From positions 1 to 37,880 of the forward strand of contig JAAEPE010000024.1 of the NCBI GenBank assembly GCA_024222395.1: 37,880 nt of DNA, read 5' to 3'. Below the pieces are notes generated by a model. It did not search any database. It worked only from the letters and a program-made list of their open reading frames with translations, and was not told where the DNA came from. The DNA is from Myxococcales bacterium. Lineage in GTDB: Bacteria; Myxococcota_A; Polyangia; Haliangiales; Haliangiaceae. Shown piece by piece: positions 25,015 to 32,172 of this stretch; within the stretch, counting starts at the first letter, position 1, and the number at the start of each line of letters is the position of its first letter. The position numbers and the translations under genes are program-made.

Positions 25015-26267
25015 TACGATTCCGCCTGGCCGACCTCGTCAACCAGCTCGGCAAACGCTTCGAGAAGCTCTGTGGGGGGCTCTCCCTCGTAGTCGCGACT
25101 ATAGCGGCGGAGCAGTACATCCCGAGGAATAAGATCTGCAAGGCGCTCTCCGGCATGAGAGTCACTTAGATTTCTCCTGTCTCCGGAATACGTGATCGAG
25201 GTTTTGACGAGCCTTGGCCGCTTGCCTTCTAGCGCCTTCTCCACTTGCTCGCGCAAATCACTCACAGGCTCTTTGAGGCCTACCTTGATTTCCAGATACG
25301 GCCGCTCTAGATCTTCTCTATCGAGGGCATCGTCGAGTTCCTCAATCGCGCTGAGGGCCTCAGCCGGAGATGCCGCCTCGATTCGTACAAGCTCAGTTGT
25401 GCGCGGAATCGCGAGTGCTTTCCAGTCATCGAGCTGACCGTCTTTGAAGTCTACGAGAACAACTTGGTGGCGGTAGTTCTCTTCGCTCATCGATAGAGGA
25501 ATTGGCGAGCCAGAGTAGCGAACGCACTCGCGCCAGCCTACCCGCTGTGCCTTGTGCAAATGCCCAAGAGCAACGTAGTCGATGTCGTCTGGAAATATCT
25601 CGACCGGGAGCGCGTGTTGATTGCCGCCGAGCACACGGCGCTCACTCATCTCGGAGATCTGCGAACCCACCATATAACAGTGTCCGGTTGCGATGAGTGC
25701 CTGCCCCGCTTCTTGCCTACTTCGGGCCGTTTGCAAAACTTGTGCGTAGGCTTCCCGCACCCCTTCAACTAGCGGATCCGATGCCTCGCATTCGAGGGCC
25801 GTGGCGGGCAAGTCCGCTTGTCGCATGAATGGAAGAGCAGCAACCTGGGCCCTCACTTCTCCCTTGGCGTCCTTCAATGAAACGACTAGACGTTCGACAT
25901 CGACCGCCTTGGCGTCGGCACCACTACGCCTGACAAGCCCACCTACAACATGGACGCCGAGGGCCGCAAGCAGCGCTTCGGGTGCGTCGAGGCGAGATGC
26001 GGAATCGTGATTGCCGCCAATTACCAAGACGTCGATGGCGGGCGAGATACGCTTGAGTTCTGCGATAAACTCGTAATACATGGTTAGAGCAGACGTTGGC
26101 GGATTTGCACCATCGAAGATGTCACCGGCGATGATCAGTGCATCAACCTTTCCGGCGACGATGACTTCGGTCAGCCACGCAAGAAATGATGCGTGCTCAT
26201 GAACCCTCGAATGGCCGTGCAGTGTATGCCCGAGATGCCAATCAGCAGTGTGCAAGACTCTCAACAT
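25014..26267 (-). CDS. sbcD: Exonuclease SbcD (Mre11-like metallophosphoesterase)
   Basis: 417 residues. Supplies the manganese-dependent nuclease site of SbcCD. Metal ligands are visible in DWHLG (Asp9, His11), GDIFD (Asp49), GGNHD (Asn86, His87), TGHCYM and GHLHK; GSPIPLSMSEE and the C-terminal capping region that contacts SbcC are also present. The gene starts 9 bases after the stop of the upstream lipoprotein gene. A TAGGAT hexamer 6 bases before the ATG matches the leaderless -10 pattern but overlaps that stop codon, so it is weaker evidence here. Confidence 0.96.
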   Translation of the reverse strand: MLRVLHTADWHLGHTLHGHSRVHEHASFLAWLTEVIVAGKVDALIIAGDIFDGANPPTSALTMYYEFIAELKRISPAIDVLVIGGNHDSASRLDAPEALLAALGVHVVGGLVRRSGADAKAVDVERLVVSLKDAKGEVRAQVAALPFMRQADLPATALECEASDPLVEGVREAYAQVLQTARSRQEAGQALIATGHCYMVGSQISEMSERRVLGGNQHALPVEIFPDDIDYVALGHLHKAQRVGWRECVRYSGSPIPLSMSEENYRHQVVLVDFKDGQLDDWKALAIPRTTELVRIEAASPAEALSAIEELDDALDREDLERPYLEIKVGLKEPVSDLREQVEKALEGKRPRLVKTSITYSGDRRNLSDSHAGERLADLIPRDVLLRRYSRDYEGEPPTELLEAFAELVDEVGQAES

Positions 26268-26276
26268 GCGCTCATC

Positions 26277-26762
26277 CTAAATGCTGCCGTTACGCAGCGT
26301 GGCGGCTACGCGGGGCTCGCTAGCACCAGCGGCAATATGGGCGTAGAGAAAGCCCGGGTAGTCCCGATCCTGCAGAGCACCATCCCCCCATCGCTGGCTG
26401 CCATTGTCGATAATCTCGCAGCTTCCCGAGGGGCTGAAACATGAGAAGAACTCTTCGACACAGGTGCCCTTGAACGCGTTGAAGCTGGGATCATCGCATT
26501 CGGCGTCTCCCGGGCCTGGCGTGCCATCCCCTCGACATTCGGATCCATCAATACCCGTGCAGAGGGTCGACTGCTTGGAAACATCGGAGGTCAGAGTCAA
26601 TACGGTGCCATCAGGACATATCCACACCAGGCCACCACCTGGAGGAGAATAGTTAGCAATGAGCGCTTCGCCATCACCTCCAGTCGACGTGCCACAGCCT
26701 GCAGACAAGACTGACGCGACTGCGAGGACAATTGGGGGGAGGCTGACCGAGATGCGAAGCAT
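26277..26762 (-). CDS. Hypothetical Cys-containing lipoprotein
   Basis: 161 residues with a clear lipoprotein signal (lipobox LSAGC, Cys23). The mature part begins with GTSTGGDGEA and has a strand-rich region (GGLVWICPDGTVLTLTSD), several cysteines likely to form disulfides (CPDG, STLC, SECRG, AECDD, GTCVEEFFSCFSPSGSC) and a Gly/Asp-rich tail. No family recognised. It is preceded by TATAGT 6 bases before the ATG. It is probably the first gene of a unit that may include sbcD and sbcC, given the 9-base spacing. Confidence 0.65.
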   Translation of the reverse strand: MLRISVSLPPIVLAVASVLSAGCGTSTGGDGEALIANYSPPGGGLVWICPDGTVLTLTSDVSKQSTLCTGIDGSECRGDGTPGPGDAECDDPSFNAFKGTCVEEFFSCFSPSGSCEIIDNGSQRWGDGALQDRDYPGFLYAHIAAGASEPRVAATLRNGSI

Positions 26763-26768
26763 GGGCGC

Positions 26769-26774
26769 ACTATA
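26769..26774 (-). promoter_or_regulatory. Candidate -10 box of the lipoprotein (and possibly sbcDC) unit
   Basis: On the minus strand TATAGT, one change from TATAAT, ends 6 bases before the ATG at 26762. The gap has no Shine-Dalgarno sequence. This is the best single match to the -10 consensus among the candidates in this window. Confidence 0.45.
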
Positions 26775-26797
26775 GCGGCATTAGACTCGATTGGCGG

Positions 26798-27449
26798 CTA
26801 TGGCTCTAAGCTTAGGTGCACGGGCCACACCTCCTTGTAGAGATTGCCATCACGGCCATCGGAAAAGCGATCGTTGGTGAAGCGTCCGTCAACCTGCTCG
26901 ACCAACGCAAAGAGCTCTCGGCTCTCGCCATTGATGACAAGCTTGGCGTGCACGGCCCGAGGAGCTGCGACTCCAACGGCGCGAAACAAGTGATACGAGA
27001 GTCTGTCGTGCATGAGCGATGGGTCTGAGTTCATCGCGTGAAAGTTGAGCTTCTTGAGACCGTAGAAGTGCAAATCCTTGTCGAGCTCACTAGATTTGAG
27101 CTTCATCGAGAGCCTGTCGCAAGTCTTGTTGCCCGCTCCATCCACGCAACTCTGCAAAGCCCCAAAGCTGCCTTTGTGGCGCAGCCCCACCTCTCCCACG
27201 ACGGTGCCCTCAAAGCGCAAGGTCGCCGGCACATATTGCTCGAGCAAGATATTGCTGCCAAGCCAGGCTAGGTCGGATCTACGTTCAGCTCGTAGGTCCG
27301 AAGCGCGTCCCCATCGAAAACGTATTCAGCGGATTGAGGCGCGCTGGATGCGTCGCTGAACCAGCATCTACGGCACCCTCCTCACGCTCTTCTCCCCCAG
27401 AGCACGCGGCTAGCAGCAAGACGACGAGAGAGAACGATCTGGTGTGCAT
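26798..27449 (-). pseudogene. Decayed CotH-type (spore-coat kinase fold) lipoprotein gene
   Basis: An ATG at 27449 begins a lipoprotein signal peptide (MHTRSFSLVVLLLAAC, then SGGEEREEG). Near 27345 the homology shifts frame to SAEYVFDGDALRTYELNVDPT, which hits a TAG; near 27270 it shifts again to LAWLGSNILLEQYVPATLRFEG. The rest is CotH-like: VGEVGLRHKGSFGA, KLKSSELDKDLHFYGLKKL, DPSLMHDRLSYHLFRAVGV, LFALVEQVDGRF and GNLYKEVW. It then stops, although CotH proteins continue for 200 or more residues. Two frameshifts plus loss of the 3' half indicate a dead gene. CotH proteins are known as atypical protein kinases; some bacterial members are secreted lipoproteins. Confidence 0.82.
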
Positions 27450-27578
27450 CACCACGAGTATCGCAAGAATTGTGTCACGGCAGAAGCGCTCACTTCTGTG
27501 GAGAAACTCGACACAATCGACCCAAGATGTGGGGATTTGATACGACGTGCAGCTCCCAACGAGCTAGCTACCGACTCT

Positions 27579-27947
27579 CTAGTAGTCGATGTACGGGCCG
27601 CCGTGCTCTGGTTCAGGAGCGGGCGTATCTTCACCGCTAACAGGGCTGTCGTCTGGCACGACATGGAAGACTTTCACCGATGAAGCGGATGCTCGGATGT
27701 TCGGCGATATCCGTCGGAGGATTGAAGCGACGTTGCGGTGGATATCCTCTATCTCCCCAACATTGATTCCGACCTTAAGGACCTTGCCGATCCACTTCTC
27801 CTGCTCGAAGGTGCAGATTCGGAGGAACTCGTCGGAGTCGCTCTCAAAGTACTTGCGATCGCCGGGGCGGGCCTGCGCCAGGGACTCGCGCATCTTGCTG
27901 TCAATCTTGCAGCCAAAGAAGAGTTGTTGGTCTTTTTGCAGCTTCAT
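27579..27947 (-). CDS. Conserved-looking small cytoplasmic protein of unknown function
   Basis: 122 residues from the ATG at 27947; a TTG 15 codons upstream is possible but adds poorly conserved-looking sequence. The body (MKLQKDQQLFFGCKIDSK, then KMRESLAQARPGDRKYFE, FLRICTFEQEKWIGKVLK, EDIHRNVASILRRI) alternates helices and strands with charged surfaces and has no signal or membrane segment. The tail is Pro/Glu-rich and ends PYIDY. I cannot name a family with confidence. The next features upstream on the same strand are two tRNA genes. Confidence 0.6.
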   Translation of the reverse strand: MKLQKDQQLFFGCKIDSKMRESLAQARPGDRKYFESDSDEFLRICTFEQEKWIGKVLKVGINVGEIEDIHRNVASILRRISPNIRASASSVKVFHVVPDDSPVSGEDTPAPEPEHGGPYIDY

Positions 27948-28161
27948 CAGGATCCGCCCTAAACAACCTGCGAAATCGCAAGAGTAGAGCAACGGTAGCG
28001 CGGCATTGACGAACAGAGCAATGCCGTCACGGGCCTATTCGCGGCCCAGTCCCTCACTCCGATGGCAAAGTTGTCGCCCAATCGAGCGACTCATAGGCCA
28101 AATCCGCTGATTGGCCAGTGTGGGGCTAGCGACAGCCTGCGCGGCGCAGGCAACTCAACGC

Positions 28162-28235
28162 TGGTTCGGGGTAGAGGATTCGAACCTCTATAATCAGTAC
28201 CAAAAACTGATGTCCTGCCCTTAGACGAACCCCGA
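28162..28235 (-). tRNA. tRNA-Gln (anticodon TTG)
   Basis: A full 74-base cloverleaf on the minus strand: acceptor TCGGGGT/ACCCCGA, D stem GTCT/GGAC, anticodon stem TCAGT/ACTGA enclosing loop TTTTGGT (anticodon TTG), T stem AGAGG/CCTCT with loop TTCGAAT, discriminator A, and an encoded CCA. All stems pair fully apart from one T-G pair in the D stem. Confidence 0.96.
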
Positions 28236-28419
28236 AGCCGTCGGTAATTGCTTATCGACGGCGCCACTCTCACAACTGGAATGCGCGTTGTCAACTCGCT
28301 GAGAGGAAAAGCCAGCTTCAGTATCTGGCAGCGTCGGAAAGCAATGTCTAGCCAACGACCTACAATTCAGAGGCCGAAACGAAACAAGTGCCCCGGCGAT
28401 TTGCAGAGGCCCTTGAAAG
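28236..28419. other. tRNA intergenic spacer, nothing recognised
   Basis: No gene, hairpin or repeat is apparent between the two tRNA genes; both may be processed from one minus-strand transcript. Confidence 0.5.
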
Positions 28420-28492
28420 TGGCGAAAGACAGGCTTGAACTGTCGACTCAGGGCTTATGAGGCCCCCGCTCTACCGACTGAGCTACTCCGCC
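28420..28492 (-). tRNA. tRNA-Met (anticodon CAT, elongator type)
   Basis: 73 bases on the minus strand: acceptor GGCGGAG/TTTCGCC with two G-T wobbles, D stem GCTC/GAGC, anticodon stem GGGGC/GCCCT with loop CTCATAA, T stem GACAG/CTGTC with loop TTCAAGC, discriminator A. Initiator features (unpaired 1-72, three G-C pairs next to the loop) are absent, so elongator Met is most likely; tRNA-Ile2 with a modified CAT is the alternative. The 3' CCA is not encoded, unlike the neighbouring tRNA-Gln. Confidence 0.93.
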
Positions 28493-28555
28493 AAGGCCGC
28501 GAACACTAGAGCGAACGCCCCTACTTCGCAAGTAGAATTGCGGTCTGAATTCGCC

Positions 28556-28576
28556 TCTCAGAACGAATGCCTGAGA
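28556..28576. promoter_or_regulatory. Inverted repeat with 9-base spacer upstream of the Hsp70 gene
   Basis: TCTCAG (28556-28561) and CTGAGA (28571-28576) form a perfect 6-bp inverted repeat with a 9-base spacer, 40 bases before the ATG. The geometry resembles operators of stress regulators such as the HrcA/CIRCE element, but the arm sequence is not CIRCE. It could equally be an RNA stem. Confidence 0.25.
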
Positions 28577-28600
28577 ATATCCGAACAGAGGCAATTGAGT

Positions 28601-28606
28601 TACAAT
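28601..28606 (+). promoter_or_regulatory. Candidate -10 box of the Hsp70 gene
   Basis: TACAAT lies 9 bases before the ATG, giving an expected transcript start only two or three bases upstream of the start codon. No Shine-Dalgarno is found at normal spacing; the nearest purine run, AGAGG, is 24 bases away. If this is the promoter, the 5' arm of the hairpin at 28603-28637 would not be in the RNA. Confidence 0.3.
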
Positions 28607-28637
28607 TCCAGCTAGATGGGACTCTCCATTGGAATTG
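28603..28637 (+). promoter_or_regulatory. Inverted repeat enclosing the Hsp70 start codon, possible RNA structure
   Basis: CAATTCCA (28603-28610) is perfectly complementary to TGGAATTG (28630-28637). Directly inside, the start codon region ATGG (28616-28619) pairs with CCAT (28626-28629), with a 5-base bulge and a 6-base loop. A transcript starting upstream would hide its start codon in a 12-bp stem. It could be a translation switch, or a DNA operator across the transcription start. Confidence 0.3.
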
Positions 28638-30451
28638 ATCTCGGCACTACCAACTCTGTGGCCGGCGTGGCGACTCCGGAGGGCGTCCGGCTTGCCGCTG
28701 ATAGCACGGGCAGGAGAATCCACGCATCAGTGGTTTCGTTGCCAGCCAGCGGTAGTCGCATCTTGGGCAACAACGCCAAACTGCGAAAAGCGACAGATCC
28801 AGGACAGACCATCTACTCTGCCAAACGCCTCATTGGACAGAACGTCCGATCTCCCCTGGTACAGCTCACGATGGCGTCTCTCCCCTACCCTGTCGAAGAG
28901 GGGAACAACCAGCAACCCATCATCGTAGTTGGTGGCAGGCGCATGACCGTTCCGGAAGTGTCTGCCATGGTGCTCACCCACCTTATTCAACTCTGCGAGG
29001 AGCAATTCGAAGATGAAGTGACGGAAGCCGTCATAACCGTTCCTGCGAACTTCTCGGACTCACAGCGCCAAGGTACCAAAGAAGCTGGGCGCATAGCCGG
29101 CCTAGATGTCATGCGCTTGGTCAATGAGCCCACCGCCGCGGCGCTAGCATATGGCTATGGTCAAGCCATGGACCAGCGGGTCGCTGTCTTCGATTTCGGT
29201 GGTGGTACCTTCGACTTCAGTGTTCTAAAGATCGATTCAGACATTTTCGAAGTTCTGGGCACAGATGGCGAGTTCTTCCTTGGAGGGGACGATATCGACA
29301 AAATGGTCGCGGAGTTCCTGGCGGCAGAAATGAACCGCTCTATCGGGGTCGATCCCAGACCGACACCCACTGCGATGAACCGACTCGGCATAGCGGCCGA
29401 GCAGATCAAGCAGTACCTAACCTCGAACGATGCTGCCGGAGGCACCATCGATGGCATTGTCGTCAATGACGTGGGAAAGCCGATGTCGATCGAGTTCGAA
29501 TTGAATCGCAGTACCTTCGACAATATGATCGAGGGCTATGTCGATCGCACCATAGACGTCTGCCGAAACGTTCTCGCGACCACCGGCCTCGAATTGGGGG
29601 ACATCGACAGTGTCATTATGGTGGGAGGCTCCACGCGAATCCCGCTTGTGCGACAACGCCTCGCTGAGTACTTCTCGAAAGAGCCAGCAACTCGCATCAA
29701 TCCCGACGAAGTCGTAGCTCACGGCGCAGCCATTCAAGCCGCCATGCTTGCTGGAGCCGTGCACGATAGCGACCGAGGCGAACTTACCAACGAACTGGCA
29801 GAGAATCCTGTGCCGATCGATTTGGGGATCAGCGAAGAAGGTGCTCCCAGCCAAGGAGGGGCAGCTCTCCTACTCGACGTGACTCCGGATACACTGCGTA
29901 TTGCCACTGCTGGAGGCTATTCTGACGCCTTTCTCGAAAAGAACTCTCCGATCCCTATTGAACGAAGCAAGCTCTTCACGACCGCCCACGCGAACCAATC
30001 CCGCGTGGTTATCGAGTGCTACCGAGGTCCGCACCGGCGACAAGCAGATAATGAGCTTCTTGGAAGCCTAGAGCTAAACGATATTCCTCCTGGCGATCGC
30101 GGCGAAGCGGAGATCGAGGTGACATTCCGGGTCGACCCAGACTCAATCCTCCACGTGCGAGCCAAGGACCTTCGTACCGAGAATGAGGTCGAGGCAAAGC
30201 TAAACGTTATTGGAGCTCCCGTCCCAGCCGATGAGCAAGGGTTCGCAGATTTGCCTGCGGGCATGACTGAGAAGCAGACGGCCAAGGTCCGGCAGAGGCA
30301 AGAGAAAAGGCAACAGCGTCTGGCAAAGAAGGCGGAAAAGGAGCGAGCGAAGGCTGAGAAACAAGCCCGCAAGCAAGCCAAGCAAGCCGAGAAAGCCGAG
30401 AAAGCCGAGAAAGCCGAGAACGCCGAGAACGCCGAGAACGAGGGCGAGTAG
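28616..30451 (+). CDS. Hsp70-family chaperone lacking the canonical lid, with Lys/Ala/Glu repeat tail
   Basis: 611 residues. The N-terminal ATPase domain is complete: IGIDLGTTNS near 5-14, VPANFSDSQRQGTKEAGRIAG, NEPTAAALAYG, VFDFGGGTFDFSVL and VGGSTRIPLVRQ. A substrate-binding beta domain follows (PIPIERSKLFTTAHANQ, ECYRGPHRRQADN, LGSLELNDIPPG, VTFRVDPDSILHVRAKD) and ends near residue 532. Instead of the ~100-residue helical lid and the usual DnaK C-terminal tail there are ~80 residues of charged low-complexity sequence, ending in a KAEKAEN repeat. It is a specialised Hsp70 rather than the housekeeping DnaK. The J-protein gene starts on the base after its stop, so the pair should work together. 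Confidence 0.93.
   Translation: MGLSIGIDLGTTNSVAGVATPEGVRLAADSTGRRIHASVVSLPASGSRILGNNAKLRKATDPGQTIYSAKRLIGQNVRSPLVQLTMASLPYPVEEGNNQQPIIVVGGRRMTVPEVSAMVLTHLIQLCEEQFEDEVTEAVITVPANFSDSQRQGTKEAGRIAGLDVMRLVNEPTAAALAYGYGQAMDQRVAVFDFGGGTFDFSVLKIDSDIFEVLGTDGEFFLGGDDIDKMVAEFLAAEMNRSIGVDPRPTPTAMNRLGIAAEQIKQYLTSNDAAGGTIDGIVVNDVGKPMSIEFELNRSTFDNMIEGYVDRTIDVCRNVLATTGLELGDIDSVIMVGGSTRIPLVRQRLAEYFSKEPATRINPDEVVAHGAAIQAAMLAGAVHDSDRGELTNELAENPVPIDLGISEEGAPSQGGAALLLDVTPDTLRIATAGGYSDAFLEKNSPIPIERSKLFTTAHANQSRVVIECYRGPHRRQADNELLGSLELNDIPPGDRGEAEIEVTFRVDPDSILHVRAKDLRTENEVEAKLNVIGAPVPADEQGFADLPAGMTEKQTAKVRQRQEKRQQRLAKKAEKERAKAEKQARKQAKQAEKAEKAEKAENAENAENEGE
30386..30439 (+). repeat. Six 9-bp tandem repeats inside the Hsp70 tail
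   Basis: Three copies of GCCGAGAAA are followed by three of GCCGAGAAC, encoding AEK/AEN units. The unit is a multiple of three, so copy-number changes would keep the frame and vary tail length. Confidence 0.9.
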
Positions 30452-30952
30452 ATGCGCCCTTGGAGCAAACGCGAACTACTCGCGTATCTCGATCGCGTTA
30501 TGCCCGCCCTTGAAGGGCTGGATCACTTTGAGTTGCTCGACGTCCCGCCCAATGCGGATGACAAGACCATTCAGGGCGCCTACCACAATATGGCTGCCGG
30601 TTTGCACCCCGACCGTCATAGAAATGTTCTTACACCGAGTCAACACGAGCGGCTCATCGTCGTGTACGCACGTATCGCGGAGGCCTATCGCGTGCTCAGA
30701 TCACAGGTGCATAGAGAAAAGTACCTTCGCGATGAAGCGAGACGGCGGCAGGACGGTACCGAAGCTCCCAGGGCTCCCCAAGATCCCGCTTCGGCGCTCG
30801 CTCTCCTGAGCCCCAAGGCTCAACAACTCTATCGACGCGCTATCGCAGCTGGGCGCACCGGGGATAAGGCGAGCGCGATGCTAAACATGCGCATGGCGCT
30901 TGCTAAGCACCCTCAGAGTGGCTTCCTGCAGGACGCGCTAAGGAATCTCTAA
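30452..30952 (+). CDS. J-domain co-chaperone
   Basis: 166 residues. The J domain is at about 23-90: FELLDVPPNADDKTIQGAYHN, then LHPDRH with the HPD motif His52-Pro53-Asp54, and AEAYRVLRSQVHREKYL. The G/F-rich and zinc-finger regions of DnaJ are absent. The C-terminal ~60 residues form a helical, TPR-like unit (SPKAQQLYRRAIAAGRTGDKASAMLNMRMAL) that may select clients. Its ATG follows the Hsp70 stop with no gap. HPD stimulates Hsp70 ATP hydrolysis, so it is very likely the dedicated partner of the upstream chaperone. Confidence 0.92.
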   Translation: MRPWSKRELLAYLDRVMPALEGLDHFELLDVPPNADDKTIQGAYHNMAAGLHPDRHRNVLTPSQHERLIVVYARIAEAYRVLRSQVHREKYLRDEARRRQDGTEAPRAPQDPASALALLSPKAQQLYRRAIAAGRTGDKASAMLNMRMALAKHPQSGFLQDALRNL

Positions 30953-31044
30953 TTGCGACTCAGAACTAACAAGCTGATATGATATTGCTTGTTCTCGCGT
31001 CAGGCCGGCTTCCAAGGTCCGCGTGGCCCTGTTATTAACCCCAC

Positions 31045-32166
31045 ATGAGCGCAATCGCCATCACAGGCTCCGGAGTTTCGGTCCCCGACTTCACCATTAC
31101 CAACGAAGAACTCTGCGTAGCATTCAACCAGTACGTTCGGCTCTTCAATGAGGAGAACGCGGCCGCAATAGAAGCCGGTGATGTTACTGAATTGCGCGAG
31201 TCGACCGCTGATTTCATCGAAAACGCATCGGGTATGAAGCAGCGCTATGTAGTCAACAAGTCGGGAATCATGGATCCAAAGATCATGCGCCCGGTGATTC
31301 ACCAGCGTCCCAACACAGAACTATGCCATCAAGCCGAGCTGTCGGTCAAGGCATGCGAACAAGCCCTGGCACAAGCCGGTCGAGTCGGGGAAGACGTGGA
31401 TATGGTTCTCCTGGCCACGTCCAACATGCAACGCGCCTACCCGGCGGTCGCAATGGAGGTGCAGCACGCGCTCGGCGCTCGTGGCTTCGCCTACGATATG
31501 AACGTCGCATGCTCTTCGGGAACATTCGCAATCCAGGCAGCGGCCGACGCAGTTCGAGCAGGCTCTGCCCGCTGTGCGATCGTCGTCGTTCCGGAAATCA
31601 TGAGTGGCCACCTCAACTGGCGTGACAGAGATTCGCACTTCATCTTTGGCGACGGATGTGCTGCATTCATCATCGAACGACTCGAAGAATCGAACTCAGA
31701 AAACCTCTGGGAAATCCGAGGCACCCGCGCTCTGACCCAATACTCACACAACATTCGTAATAACGGCAGCTACCTTGGGCGCTGTGAGCCCGAGCGGAGA
31801 GATGAGGCGGACAAGCTCTTCACGCAGCAAGGCAGAAAGGTCTTCAAGGACATCGTCCCTCTGGCAGCGAACTTCATCAAAGACCATATGACTTCACTGG
31901 ATCTCTCACCGGAGACTGTCTCGCGATACTGGCTCCACCAAGCCAACGCAAACATGAATCGTCTCATCGCAAGACGCGTTGTCGGACGTGACACCACTCC
32001 ACAGGAAGCACCGACCATTCTCGACAGGTATGCCAATACGGCGGGTGCCGGGTCGATGATCGCCTTCCACCTGCACAATGAGGACATGGAGAAAGGGGCA
32101 AGCGGCGTACTCTGCTCCTTCGGCGCCGGCTACTCCATCGGTAGCGTCATTCTCCGCAGGGTCTAG
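31045..32166 (+). CDS. Beta-ketoacyl-ACP synthase III family enzyme
   Basis: 373 residues, longer than typical FabH (~320) owing to an N-terminal insert (FNEENAAAIEAGDVTELRES and on to SGMKQRYVV). The thiolase-fold triad is complete: Cys156 in NVACSSGTF, His298 in WLHQANANMN, Asn331 in ANTAGAGS. CSNMQRAYP-like TSNMQRAYPAVAMEVQ and RDRDSHFIFGD resemble the Pseudomonas FabH-like enzymes that condense medium-chain acyl-CoA with malonyl-ACP, so acyl-CoA uptake into fatty-acid synthesis is a likely role. TATTAA lies 6 bases before the ATG and another TATGAT is at 30978. It stands alone and is convergent with the kinase pseudogene. Confidence 0.9.
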   Translation: MSAIAITGSGVSVPDFTITNEELCVAFNQYVRLFNEENAAAIEAGDVTELRESTADFIENASGMKQRYVVNKSGIMDPKIMRPVIHQRPNTELCHQAELSVKACEQALAQAGRVGEDVDMVLLATSNMQRAYPAVAMEVQHALGARGFAYDMNVACSSGTFAIQAAADAVRAGSARCAIVVVPEIMSGHLNWRDRDSHFIFGDGCAAFIIERLEESNSENLWEIRGTRALTQYSHNIRNNGSYLGRCEPERRDEADKLFTQQGRKVFKDIVPLAANFIKDHMTSLDLSPETVSRYWLHQANANMNRLIARRVVGRDTTPQEAPTILDRYANTAGAGSMIAFHLHNEDMEKGASGVLCSFGAGYSIGSVILRRV

Positions 32167-32172
32167 AAGGTT

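Noticed and set aside
21800..25130. Several long plus-strand frames opposite sbcC (for example 22196-22792, 22288-22992, 24428-25132).
   Set aside because: They are Ser/Arg/Leu-rich antisense shadows of the Ala/Glu-rich coiled-coil codons; sbcC motifs are complete on the minus strand.
28140..28500. tRNA genes as a possible integration site for a mobile element.
   Set aside because: No integrase, no direct repeat of a tRNA 3' end and no foreign-looking gene block beside them.
30019..30468. A minus-strand frame with a FSAFSAFSAF-type repeat.
   Set aside because: It is the antisense of the KAEKAEN repeats in the Hsp70 tail.
30953..30983. TTGCGA and TATGAT as a sigma-70 promoter for the KAS III gene.
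   Set aside because: The spacer is 19 bases and the -35 match is poor; TATTAA nearer the ATG is an equally good competitor.
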